Part shown: in pieces, positions 42,110 to 51,046 of the stretch
Numbering within the stretch: the first letter of the stretch is position 1
Layout of the letters: every line of letters starts with the position of its first letter
Source: Rheinheimera hassiensis
GTDB taxonomy: Bacteria; Pseudomonadota; Gammaproteobacteria; Enterobacterales; Alteromonadaceae
Direction: 5' to 3'
Length of the DNA stretch: 64,000 bases
Assembly: GCF_022436675.1 (NCBI RefSeq)
Contig: NZ_JAKUJZ010000010.1
Location: 1-64,000 of the forward strand
Translations under genes and position numbers: made by a program
The notes under the pieces: generated by a model
Seen by the model: the letters and a program-made list of their open reading frames with translations, nothing else
Database searches by the model: none
What the model was told of the DNA's origin: nothing

Positions 42110-43456
42110 ATGACCAAATTTAGCCACTTACTAAAACCAGATTATCGTCTGCAGATTTCACTTTCTGAAGACGCTGATATTGCTTACTTAAAAAATCAGT
42201 TGGCGTTATCCCCACTTGAATTGCTAATAAAGACTATTGGTGACTATCAATTTGACTATGGCTTTAACAAGCCAAGAGGTATAGATATTAAGCTATTATC
42301 TGACACCGATAAGTCAGATAGGCTCGTAGATATAGAAACCGATGAATACCATAAGCTCATAATTCCCAGGTACCGGGCAACCGGAATCATATTGCTCATT
42401 GACGATTTAACTACTGACGATCTCTTTGCACTGCAGCGCCGGCCAATAGTCATCAAGGCGTATCGTGATTCAAGCGTGTTTATAGCCTGCACTGAGCGTT
42501 GGGAGGTGTTTCGCACTGAGCAATTAGAAAAGCCACTGGCCTATGATGCACATGTAATGCCAGATGCGTTGACTAATATGCTCACCATTGTCAATGAAGT
42601 GCCTGAGAAATCTCCTCACATCCTAAAGGCTCAAATTGAAAGGGTGACATTACGTATTAATGCGTTCAGATGGTACGAGAAGAGATTACTATCAAGGCAG
42701 GTGGCTGAAGCTATCCATTTTAGCCTGGTAGAATTGGAGTCCTTTGCAACCTCACTACGAGCAGAGTTGAAATCAGTTAATTTAGCAGCCCGGCCAGATG
42801 AGTTTAGTAAAGCATTCATCGATGAATTATGCGCCAGGCTTCCTCAAGATGAAGTTGTTCAGGCTAAAGCCATTGCGATGCGTTTAGTATCGGATGAGGC
42901 AAATGAAGTGCACACCACCGAGCTGGAAAAAAACGACATCGAGGAATTGCTTTTACCTTATCCAAGTGGCTATTTAAAAACAGCGATTGTCACAGCTTTA
43001 CTTTCTGAGCAATTACCTAATTTTACTATAAATCCTTGTAAAGGCTGTGGCCAAAAGCCTGTTGTTAAGCAAAAAAAGGTTACTCGACCGAGCGGAGGTA
43101 AAGAGACTGTCGGATATACATTTGAATGTAAATCCTGCTCAGCAGCATCTGGTGTTTCAGAATCCCATAAGTTTAGAAGTGTGGCTTTGGTCAACTGGAA
43201 TTTATCCAATCTACCAAATGAGCTTGTGTTACCAGAAGCAGCATCTCTGCTTACAGGCGCAAGAAGTAATCGAGACTTGGTTTCATGGATTAGAAATGCG
43301 CAGGCTTTCAATAGAATTACGAAGGGTCTGAAGATGGAATGCCGAACAGGCCATCATGGAGATAAGGGTAGAATTTTATCAGAAAAATTATCACTCCTTG
43401 ATAGCTGGGTGTACTACCTAAACAATGCGAAATTTAAAGTTAAACCGAATGAGTGA
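42110..43456 (+). CDS. Unknown protein with C-terminal zinc ribbon, 448 aa
   Basis: ATG 42110 with GGAGGAGCCA. No domain recognised in the first 300 residues. Around residues 310-345 CKGCGQ ... CKSC forms a zinc ribbon. It is the first gene on the far side of the origin and heads the plus-strand replication/PRTRC region, so replication or copy control is a reasonable guess only. Confidence 0.65.
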   Translation: MTKFSHLLKPDYRLQISLSEDADIAYLKNQLALSPLELLIKTIGDYQFDYGFNKPRGIDIKLLSDTDKSDRLVDIETDEYHKLIIPRYRATGIILLIDDLTTDDLFALQRRPIVIKAYRDSSVFIACTERWEVFRTEQLEKPLAYDAHVMPDALTNMLTIVNEVPEKSPHILKAQIERVTLRINAFRWYEKRLLSRQVAEAIHFSLVELESFATSLRAELKSVNLAARPDEFSKAFIDELCARLPQDEVVQAKAIAMRLVSDEANEVHTTELEKNDIEELLLPYPSGYLKTAIVTALLSEQLPNFTINPCKGCGQKPVVKQKKVTRPSGGKETVGYTFECKSCSAASGVSESHKFRSVALVNWNLSNLPNELVLPEAASLLTGARSNRDLVSWIRNAQAFNRITKGLKMECRTGHHGDKGRILSEKLSLLDSWVYYLNNAKFKVKPNE

Positions 43457-43478
43457 AAATAATTAGCATAACTTCAAC

Positions 43479-43709
43479 GTGCCTGGTCGGAATTGGCAAC
43501 GCATTCTATCAATATCGGGGATAAAGTCTGTTTGCACCCCCTGTAATTATCAAGACATTACTGCCATGATTATGGCGTATGTTTATGCGGTTTGGCATAC
43601 TGAAGTGGAATTTGATAATGGCTTGTTTGGTCCGTGTTTTGTTGTAGAAGCCTCCTCAAAACAGGCAGTTGTCAATTATGGACACAGTAACAGTAAGGCA
43701 GATGCCTGA
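43479..43709 (+). CDS. Doubtful small ORF, 76 aa
   Basis: Open frame without a convincing SD; an inner start (MIMAYVYAVWHTEVEF) may be used. Included because it fills most of the gap between two real genes. Confidence 0.25.
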   Translation: MPGRNWQRILSISGIKSVCTPCNYQDITAMIMAYVYAVWHTEVEFDNGLFGPCFVVEASSKQAVVNYGHSNSKADA

Positions 43710-43753
43710 AGGGGCGTTTGTTCTTTAGTTTTGTCTTTCTAGAACATTACTTG

Positions 43754-44056
43754 ATGAAAAAAAATGTTGATAATAACGATATGAATAACGATAGATCTTC
43801 GCCGCGCATAAGCATGGAGGGACACTCCATGACGGTTAAAACTGGCAAAAAGGAATTTAAAGTCATTCCGCTAAATTGCAGTGGCCGTGGAGTTGCTTTT
43901 GTTTCAAACGAATTTTTGCCTGTAGGTACGCAAGGGCAATATTTCGTCACTGAGATTGAAACAGGCTACTCTTCTATTGAGCTGAGCTTTACTGTTGTAT
44001 CAGTAGTCACCCGAAAAATTAATGAGCATCTGATTGGTGCACTAATCAACGATTGA
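43754..44056 (+). CDS. PilZ-like c-di-GMP-binding protein
   Basis: 100 aa. RSSPR at residues 15-19 fits RxxxR and NCSGRG about 30 residues on fits (D/N)xSxxG, the two c-di-GMP contacts of PilZ, in a beta-rich frame. SD is weak. Stand-alone PilZ proteins relay second-messenger levels to a partner. Placement between an origin-linked gene and the clamp gene is unusual. Confidence 0.6.
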   Translation: MKKNVDNNDMNNDRSSPRISMEGHSMTVKTGKKEFKVIPLNCSGRGVAFVSNEFLPVGTQGQYFVTEIETGYSSIELSFTVVSVVTRKINEHLIGALIND

Positions 44057-44143
44057 TCTGCTCAGTTTATTTCTGAACCCCTGCTTTGTAGCCTGAAACT
44101 GCAGCACTGATAGCATTTTCCCTGTCATTTTGGAGAGAATGCT

Positions 44144-45250
44144 ATGAAACAACTTACCATTACCGTTAAAGATGCCCTAGATTCACTTTTGCCGGTTGCA
44201 GTATTTGCTGCTTCTGAAAAATCACCGCTACCAATTCATAATTTTGTACTAATCAAAATCCAGAACGGCGCCGTGTATGCCATTTCCACAAATGGTGCTC
44301 AGACTCTCACAAGACGAATAGCCAGTACAATTGATGCTGACATGCAGTTATGCGTGAGTGGCATTAAGCTACGGGCTATCTTGAGCGGTTTAAAGGATAT
44401 TGATGGTCAAAAACCTTTAACCATTAGCGATAAAGGATCTGAGGGAGTATTAAAGGTTGGCCGCAGTAAGCTTGTTTTGGAGACTTTACCACCAACGTCG
44501 TTTCCATCACCGTTGAAATTAGGCTCTGAAAACACTGAGGTCACATTACCTGCTTCCATTTTACTGGATGGTGTAAAATCGGTTATTCATGCAGTAGCTG
44601 AACGCCATACTCATTTATTTTTTAATGGTCTTAATATCATTCTTGAAAATAACACCCTGTCGTTAGTCAGCTCAGACGGCCATCGCTTGTCCCGTGTAAT
44701 ACGTACTGATGTAACAACAACCGCAGGTAGGATAAACGCTATTTTACCAAGGCGATTTTTAGATCTGCTGCCACTGGTACCAAAGACAGAGCATATCCGG
44801 CTTAAGGTTGATTCCAACATGGCAGAAGTCACTTGGGGCTACGGTCAGATCCGTTCAAATTTAATTGATGCTTCCTTTCCCGATACCAAGCAGCATTTTA
44901 GTGCGTCTGGCATTGAAGCGTTTACAGTAAACCGTGAATCGCTGCTGTCGGCGATCACCCGGCTAAATGCAACCGCTGAAGATAAGCGACCTGTAATACA
45001 GTTAACCAAAGATGCCGGTGATCTGAAACTCGTTACGCTGAACATTCAGAACGCCGTTACAGGGGAGGATTTCTTGCCAGCGAAATTAGAAACTGATTTC
45101 ACTATCTGCTTAAACCTTCGGTACTTACAAGATGCGTTGTGCGGCATTCAGGACGATTTAGTGTCATTTGAGCAGTTTGATATGAGGTTTATTGCATTAA
45201 AAGGGGTAAATTCACAACGGGTCGAGTTAATTGCACCAATTAGGGTGTGA
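44144..45250 (+). CDS. dnaN: Plasmid-borne DNA polymerase III beta clamp paralogue
   Basis: 368 aa, full family length (about 366). Three-domain clamp with recognisable SSDGHRLSR, LPRRFLDLLP and a C-terminus ending VELIAPIRV, where host clamps end in MPMRL. ATG 44144 has GGAGAGAATGCT. A clamp normally encircles DNA as a dimer and tethers polymerases. A plasmid copy could favour plasmid replication or recruit the plasmid's UmuC, whose QGDLF motif is a clamp-binding type. Whether it forms mixed dimers is unknown. Confidence 0.88.
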   Translation: MKQLTITVKDALDSLLPVAVFAASEKSPLPIHNFVLIKIQNGAVYAISTNGAQTLTRRIASTIDADMQLCVSGIKLRAILSGLKDIDGQKPLTISDKGSEGVLKVGRSKLVLETLPPTSFPSPLKLGSENTEVTLPASILLDGVKSVIHAVAERHTHLFFNGLNIILENNTLSLVSSDGHRLSRVIRTDVTTTAGRINAILPRRFLDLLPLVPKTEHIRLKVDSNMAEVTWGYGQIRSNLIDASFPDTKQHFSASGIEAFTVNRESLLSAITRLNATAEDKRPVIQLTKDAGDLKLVTLNIQNAVTGEDFLPAKLETDFTICLNLRYLQDALCGIQDDLVSFEQFDMRFIALKGVNSQRVELIAPIRV

Positions 45251-45356
45251 TGTGCAGTATTTACTATAAGCCAGCGTTTGCCGGTTTTTTTCGTTTTGTA
45301 GCCCCGATCAGTACCGGTGGTTTAATGGCCACATTGAACAACACCGGAGAGAAAGC

Positions 45357-47102
45357 ATGTATCAATCATTAGTGGATGGCGATTTACTACAGGTATCACC
45401 AAAGGTACTAAAAGACCTGTTTGGCGGTGGCAATATTCGCCGTAAACGCAAGAAATTCGCAGGGCTTGTTGAGGATATTAAGGCCAATGGCATCATTCAA
45501 CCTGTGGTGGTTCGTCGCTCTAAAACAGGTAATGAACTGGAACTCATTGCTGGATATGGCCGCCGAGAAGCTGCGATTATAGCTGAACTGGACACTATCC
45601 CTGCATTATTTCGTGATGTAGGCGATGAAACTGCCTTACTGATGCACCTTAAAGAAAACACTGAGCGTGAGGACTTATCAATAGTTGATGAAGTTGAACT
45701 CGCTCGGCGCTTTATAAGCTTCTACAACGGTGACCGCAAATCTGCCGCCATGAAATTGGGGTGGTCGGTATCGCGTCTATCAGAACGTTTAGAGCTGCTA
45801 CATTCAGCACCAGAGGTATTATCTGCGCTGGATTTTGGCGAAATACTTGCAGGCCACGCTTTGATTTTGTCAGGCTTTGAAACAAAGGTTCAGGTTAATA
45901 CCCTGCAAAAATTGATTTCTGAAAAATGGTCTGTGAATGAACTGCGTCAACGCGCCAGCCGGTTCCAGCTCTCCTTAGCGCATGCAAAATTCGATAAGTC
46001 AGAATGTCAGGCATGTCCCCATAATACAGAGCGTCAAGCGGGTTTGTTTGGGCTGGATGATGATAAAGCAAGCTGTAGCAAGCCGTCATGTTTTCAGGAA
46101 AAGACCAAGGCGAATTTAGTGAATGCGAAAGCTCAAGCCGAGGAACGCTTTGGTGCTGTGCTTTGGTTAAGTGAAAGTCAGCCTTCAGATCGCGCAACAG
46201 TAAGTGTTGTTGTGGTTGGTCAAGCGCAATTTGATTCAGGTTGTATGGGGTGTGAAAAGCGTGTAGCGGTTATTGATGATTCACCCACTCCATCAGCAGG
46301 TGATGTATTGCAAAGCCAGTGTATTGACCGCAGTTGCTTTGCAGATTGCACGACAGCATTTGATAATTTCAAAAAGCAGGCTTTAGAGCACAGCAAAGTA
46401 CAGGATAATGCTGAATCTAAGCAGGTTAACAGCAAAGCTGGTAACAGTGTGGGTAATGAGGTTAAGCCTAAATCACCAGCTAAAGAGCCGGTAACCGCGC
46501 AGGCGCAAACGCCACAGGTTGCGATTGACGCGCACAAAGACGAGCTTCGGGCTATCAGTGCAACGCACCTGTCCGGTAACGCCCTGTATACAAAGGTGCT
46601 GCAAATAGTCGGTATGGCTCAATTTGTTGGCTACCCGATGAATGATGGTGCAACTAAGACCTTTGCTAAGCTCATGGCCATGACTGAGGCTCAGCTTGAT
46701 GCGATTGCGGAAAAAATTACGCAGTATTCACTGATGAAATCTACTTCATTCGGTGACCGGCAAATTACCCCATCGTTGTTGCTTGGCGTTGCAGCCACAG
46801 CAACTGCAGATGGTCAGGCAAACTTAGTGCGGCAGTGGGTACCAACGGCGGCGATTTTATCAAAGTACCGTATTTCTGGCGTTATTCAGTTATGCACTTT
46901 GTCAGGCTTTGACAGGCATTTTGATAACGCTCAGGGTGAGGGATCCTTTGCGAAATTAAGTGCCGGAAAAAAGGGTGATTTTATCAAAAGCATCATGGAT
47001 ATAACTGATTTTGATTGGTCTACGTTTGCACCACCGGCCTACCTCAAGCTGATTGACGAAGCACTGGCCAATCATCCTTTACAGACAGCTCAAGCGGCAT
47101 AG
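45357..47102 (+). CDS. PRTRC-system ParB-family protein
   Basis: 581 aa. N-terminal ParB/Srx domain: NGIIQPVVVRRS, then LIAGYGRREAA, followed by an HTH region (SAAMKLGWSVSRLSERLELL). A middle Cys-rich part (CQACPHNTE, CSKPSCF, CMGCEKR, CIDRSCF) is typical of PRTRC ParB. ATG 45357 with GGAGAGAAAGC; same SD style as the next genes. First gene of the cassette; distinct from the partition ParB at 27499. Confidence 0.85.
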   Translation: MYQSLVDGDLLQVSPKVLKDLFGGGNIRRKRKKFAGLVEDIKANGIIQPVVVRRSKTGNELELIAGYGRREAAIIAELDTIPALFRDVGDETALLMHLKENTEREDLSIVDEVELARRFISFYNGDRKSAAMKLGWSVSRLSERLELLHSAPEVLSALDFGEILAGHALILSGFETKVQVNTLQKLISEKWSVNELRQRASRFQLSLAHAKFDKSECQACPHNTERQAGLFGLDDDKASCSKPSCFQEKTKANLVNAKAQAEERFGAVLWLSESQPSDRATVSVVVVGQAQFDSGCMGCEKRVAVIDDSPTPSAGDVLQSQCIDRSCFADCTTAFDNFKKQALEHSKVQDNAESKQVNSKAGNSVGNEVKPKSPAKEPVTAQAQTPQVAIDAHKDELRAISATHLSGNALYTKVLQIVGMAQFVGYPMNDGATKTFAKLMAMTEAQLDAIAEKITQYSLMKSTSFGDRQITPSLLLGVAATATADGQANLVRQWVPTAAILSKYRISGVIQLCTLSGFDRHFDNAQGEGSFAKLSAGKKGDFIKSIMDITDFDWSTFAPPAYLKLIDEALANHPLQTAQAA

Positions 47103-47187
47103 CAGCAGTCTGGCGCAGTTTCGATTTACTGCGCCAATTCTTCCCAAGTGTACAGTTACCTCAGTCACCAACCGGAGAGATACAATC

Positions 47188-47733
47188 ATGTTTGAGAAAT
47201 TTGCACAGTTAGTTCAGGACGCCTCATTGCTTGGCCTGAATATGACGTTTAAACCAATGGGGAAAGAGAATTTCAGCGTAATCCTGTCTTTTATGGCCGC
47301 TCCCATAACAGACCAAGGCGTTTACAGTGAGTGTAAAGACGATTCTGATAATATTGATGCGGTACTGGCACTTCGTAGTGCTTTAGCGGTTCCTCTGGTT
47401 GTTACAGGTCAGCCTGCCGAACTGGCTCAGAAACTGGCCGATGCGCTCACCACTGTAAAGTCTGCGGTAGTAGAGGCCAACACTACTTTTAACGCGATAG
47501 ATATTAGTGCCCTACTAAAAGTCAGCAGCACCAAAGCTGCAACCGCAACGAAAGCAGTCAAACCTGCAGAAGCTAAGCCAGCTAATAACGCAAAACCAGA
47601 GCAGGCAGATACGGCAGTAGCTACAGGTGCCGACAATGATGTGTTCGATGATGAAATGTCAGCAAATACCGGCAGTGATGTTGCTCAAGCATCCGCAGCA
47701 ACTCCTGACTTTAATGATTTCGACAGCCTGTAA
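47188..47733 (+). CDS. PRTRC system protein E
   Basis: 181 aa from ATG 47188 (SD GGAGAGATACAATC). FEKFAQLVQDASLLGLNMTF and the ALAVPLVVTGQPAELA segment fit the family; C-terminal half is an Ala/Lys-rich linker ending in an acidic DFNDFDSL tail, a possible interaction peptide. Function of E is unknown. Confidence 0.75.
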   Translation: MFEKFAQLVQDASLLGLNMTFKPMGKENFSVILSFMAAPITDQGVYSECKDDSDNIDAVLALRSALAVPLVVTGQPAELAQKLADALTTVKSAVVEANTTFNAIDISALLKVSSTKAATATKAVKPAEAKPANNAKPEQADTAVATGADNDVFDDEMSANTGSDVAQASAATPDFNDFDSL

Positions 47734-47744
47734 GGAGTAATACA

Positions 47745-47948
47745 ATGCTACAAATGTCATTTAAAGTCGGTGTGCGCGTGATCCCTGCTCCACTGCCAGG
47801 AAAGTCACTACAGGACAATGTGAAACAACTAATGCAGACCCATCCTGTTTTCCGCTGGACTACTGTTCTGGATAGTGACGGTGAAGTATTGGCTGATGGC
47901 AGTATTCAATACACAGTTGTTCAGCCGCCGGTTAAGGCAAACGGGTGA
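47745..47948 (+). CDS. PRTRC system protein C
   Basis: 67 aa with the family pattern around HPVFRWTTVL and DGSIQYTVVQPPVKANG. ATG 47745 after AAGGAGTAATACA, 11 bp from gene E. Unknown biochemistry. Confidence 0.75.
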   Translation: MLQMSFKVGVRVIPAPLPGKSLQDNVKQLMQTHPVFRWTTVLDSDGEVLADGSIQYTVVQPPVKANG

Positions 47949-47951
47949 GCT

Positions 47952-48140
47952 ATGACTGATTTACTGCATGAAATAGACGGATTGTTAAAGTGTACTGATA
48001 TTAAACAGAAGCGGCTAAAGCAATGCAAAGTATCAGTACAGGTCATAAATCAGAAGCACGGTTCACGGATCGGCAGGGAACTGGCCGGAGCAAACGTGGT
48101 CGCCAGTCAAAGCGTTCAGCTTGCCCCGCCGCTGATTTAG
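47952..48140 (+). CDS. Possible small ORF overlapping gene F, 62 aa
   Basis: Starts 3 bp after gene C and overlaps the first 118 bp of F in another frame. It may be a real coupled ORF, or translation may feed the F start; codons after 48023 are shared, so at most one frame is conserved. Confidence 0.3.
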   Translation: MTDLLHEIDGLLKCTDIKQKRLKQCKVSVQVINQKHGSRIGRELAGANVVASQSVQLAPPLI

Positions 48141-49372
48141 CGTTCTACAAATTATCAGGCCAGCCAGTCCGGCTGTCAGACCGGAATCTGGCTCGGCTTG
48201 AGAAGAAAGCCCAACAAGCCAACTTTCAGGCTTTTATTCGACCTGTTAAAGCGGCTATGCCCTTAATCAGGGCACTACATGAGCAAGGTTTTGTTCCAGA
48301 ACATCGCCTGACAGAACTTTGTACAGCCCTCAAATCACAAAATAATACCGTACTGTCAGGCTGGCTCGTTAATGCGCTACAAGCAGCTTTAAACAGCGTT
48401 ATGTCGTCAGCTTTAGCTGAGATAAACACGGTACTTTCTCGCCTACCATTGGCCAGTAACATCGTGCCAAAACTATCGGCCTACAAGCTATATGGTCTAA
48501 CTGCAAGCAGTCTGGATGCTGATGGTGAGGACATTCGTATCCATTACAGCTGTTACGATTTCTTCCAACATCATCAGGCATCCGTTGATTCAGTCGGTGA
48601 GCCTTATCGTTCTGCCTATGCTTCCCTATTGAATTTGTTGATCCTGCAAGGTGATGGGGTATGGCAGGTTGATGCAGCTCGGTATGAAATGAATTGTGTG
48701 TCAGATTTTAAAACCAAGACTGACTATAAGGCCGTCAGCTCTTGGGCTAAAAAGCTCGATGCGGCCGACAATGATGAAATCCACTCAGTGATCAAATCTG
48801 GTTACCGGAGTAAGGCGACAAAACAATTTATTGAAGAAATGAGTGAGTTGTTTTGGGAAGATATTGTTGATGTCGATAGTGAAGATAGCGATGAAGTTGA
48901 GCGCCTCAAATCTACAGTTCAAGAAGCAATGTCCTGGCTTGACAGTCAGTTTACGCTTGAGCAGTTAACTGGAAAGTACAAAACCTTTGAGAAGCTGTCC
49001 AAGGCCAATTTACCGGATACCCCTTTGGGTGAAGCCATAAAACAGGTTGCTTCTATCGCGGCTGCGTTTCCTGAGCGTAACTATGAGGTATTCAGTCAGG
49101 TGGAAGAAACATGGGGCGGCTTTGGTCTGGTTATCCAGCCTTTTAGCCAGAGCCACAGATGCTCAGATGCGCTCAATGGGTTAAGTGATGCAATCCACAG
49201 TGCAATAATGAATTGTGGGGAAGATGTTGAAGCGTTTGAACTGGACATAATCCATCAATCCAACTGGTTTTCGGAATTAAAACGCCGTATGCAGTCTACG
49301 GCATTAATGATGTACATCATCGAGCTGGCCAATTCTGATTTGGTGCCAAAGTCCGAGAGTAAGGCACAATAG
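48023..49372 (+). CDS. PRTRC system protein F
   Basis: 449 aa; basic N-terminus (GRSKRGRQSKRSACPAADLAFYKLSG), two helical domains, and WEETWGGFGLVIQP-type C-terminal motif of the family. The start at 48023 has a poor SD; a later start or coupling to the 47952 ORF is possible. Confidence 0.7.
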   Translation: MQSISTGHKSEARFTDRQGTGRSKRGRQSKRSACPAADLAFYKLSGQPVRLSDRNLARLEKKAQQANFQAFIRPVKAAMPLIRALHEQGFVPEHRLTELCTALKSQNNTVLSGWLVNALQAALNSVMSSALAEINTVLSRLPLASNIVPKLSAYKLYGLTASSLDADGEDIRIHYSCYDFFQHHQASVDSVGEPYRSAYASLLNLLILQGDGVWQVDAARYEMNCVSDFKTKTDYKAVSSWAKKLDAADNDEIHSVIKSGYRSKATKQFIEEMSELFWEDIVDVDSEDSDEVERLKSTVQEAMSWLDSQFTLEQLTGKYKTFEKLSKANLPDTPLGEAIKQVASIAAAFPERNYEVFSQVEETWGGFGLVIQPFSQSHRCSDALNGLSDAIHSAIMNCGEDVEAFELDIIHQSNWFSELKRRMQSTALMMYIIELANSDLVPKSESKAQ

Positions 49373-49400
49373 TGCTATTGAGAGCTTGGAGATCACTATA

Positions 49401-50144
49401 ATGTTTGCACCATCAGAGGTTGTTGAGAGAAATTTAAGGGTGACCCCTGTTGAAACGGTAACGGGAGAGTTTGCGCTTAGTTTCTCAAAGCTTTTTTCCG
49501 GTGACTATGTTGTCAGTCATCATCCCATTAAAAACGGCTTGCTTCAGTCAGGTAAGCCGGTTGAACCTGCCACTGCGCTGGCCGCTGTTAAAAGTGTGAT
49601 ATGCAAGAACGAGACATCACATTGGGTATTGCCGCAAATTGCTTATGAATCTGACCGGCTTTTGGTCTGGCAACGCGCTGCTAGTAAGGTGGCTGATCGC
49701 CTGTGGTTTCGTGGTCAAGGTGAAGCTGTTATTGAAGTAAGAGCCAAACTGCCATCGTTTGTATTTATTCTTGATAAGCATAATCGCAGGCTGGCTATTT
49801 TTTCCAAGCTGGCAAAGGGCTTACCAATAGCAAAAACCGCTTTGTATCACGCCCCGCTTTGCAATATTAATAGTTTTGGAGGTCTGTGTGTTGGAACAGC
49901 AACTATGCCTGAAATGTCAGATCCGAATGACAAAATTATTAGTATGTGTGAAGCGGCCATTACCGATACGCTGTTCACTCACCCCAACCACAAGGAGACA
50001 TTTAAGGCCGATGAAAGTGTTGGCTTAAAAGAACACATTGCTATCTGGAAAGAGATAGCAATGACAGGTAAAGCGCCTAATGCTAAGCACCTGGTGCCAG
50101 CTAAAGTAAATCTTGGTTCAATCATTGCTAAATTGGAGTGCTAA
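49401..50144 (+). CDS. PRTRC system protein B
   Basis: 247 aa from ATG 49401 (SD GGAGATCACTATA). Family features: SHWVLPQIAYESDRLLVWQRA and APLCNINSFGGLCVGTATMP. Cytoplasmic. Followed 1 bp later by the ThiF gene. Function unknown. Confidence 0.78.
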   Translation: MFAPSEVVERNLRVTPVETVTGEFALSFSKLFSGDYVVSHHPIKNGLLQSGKPVEPATALAAVKSVICKNETSHWVLPQIAYESDRLLVWQRAASKVADRLWFRGQGEAVIEVRAKLPSFVFILDKHNRRLAIFSKLAKGLPIAKTALYHAPLCNINSFGGLCVGTATMPEMSDPNDKIISMCEAAITDTLFTHPNHKETFKADESVGLKEHIAIWKEIAMTGKAPNAKHLVPAKVNLGSIIAKLEC

Positions 50145-50145
50145 C

Positions 50146-50940
50146 ATGGCCAATATGATTTCTGCCCCTGACTTTTTATCTCGCGCAGCGCAAAGCAGTG
50201 ATAGCCGCATCAAGGTATATGTTGTTGGCGCTGGCGGTACCGGCTCTGCCGTTTTGGGGAAGCTATTTCAGATGCACAATACGCTTGTTGCATTAGGTGG
50301 TGCAGGTTTAGACGTAACTGTTTTCGATGATGATGTGGTTACACCCTCAAACGTAGGTCGTCAAAGTTTTTACCCGTTTGATATTGGCCAGAATAAAGCT
50401 GTGACTTTGGTGAACCGCTTCAATAATTTTGGTGGTGTAAACTGGACGGCGGTACCTGAGCGGTTTAATGGGCAGATTTCAAACAGCGCGGTGATTTTTG
50501 GCTGCGTCGATAACGTGGCGTCGCGTAAGGTGATCCACACCTTACTCAACAGTGTTCCTGATGGGTTTCGTTGCAGGGATGGTTTGCTTTGGATAGATAC
50601 CGGCAATGACCGCAACTCAGGCAACATCGTTCTTGGTCAGAACGCCAGAGTAAACGGAGACTTTGCCTATCTGCCCACCGTAGTCGATTTGTACCGTGAG
50701 CAGATGGAAAACTATGTCGATACCAATATTGATAGCTGTAGCCATGCTGAAGCGCTTCATAAGCAAGATTTTGGCGTAAATGATATGGTTGCCGCCTATG
50801 CCACTCAAATGCTCTGGCAATTGGTTAGGCATGGCTCTGTGGCCTATCAGGGTGTATCGGTAAATCTTGCAACCGGAATGACGCACTCGTTTGAAGCTGA
50901 TCCAGATGTTTGGGCTATGTATGGGTATGAAGCTGCTTGA
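50146..50940 (+). CDS. PRTRC system ThiF-family (E1-like) protein
   Basis: 264 aa. Rossmann ATP site VYVVGAGGTGSAVLGKL at residues about 24-40, then VFDDDVVTPSNVGRQ and GCVDNVASRK, the adenylation core of ThiF/MoeB/E1 enzymes. DSCSHAE may hold the reactive Cys. Such enzymes adenylate a small protein C-terminus; here the substrate is unknown and no ubiquitin-like gene is obvious beside it. Confidence 0.85.
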   Translation: MANMISAPDFLSRAAQSSDSRIKVYVVGAGGTGSAVLGKLFQMHNTLVALGGAGLDVTVFDDDVVTPSNVGRQSFYPFDIGQNKAVTLVNRFNNFGGVNWTAVPERFNGQISNSAVIFGCVDNVASRKVIHTLLNSVPDGFRCRDGLLWIDTGNDRNSGNIVLGQNARVNGDFAYLPTVVDLYREQMENYVDTNIDSCSHAEALHKQDFGVNDMVAAYATQMLWQLVRHGSVAYQGVSVNLATGMTHSFEADPDVWAMYGYEAA

Positions 50941-51046
50941 AGTCGTCACTTTAACGTTAAGCCTGCAAATTAGTGATGCTTAGTATCAGTGCCAAGTTCA
51001 GCTACTGTCTTACACTAACCTCAAAGCTGTCAATTGAGTTTGTTGT

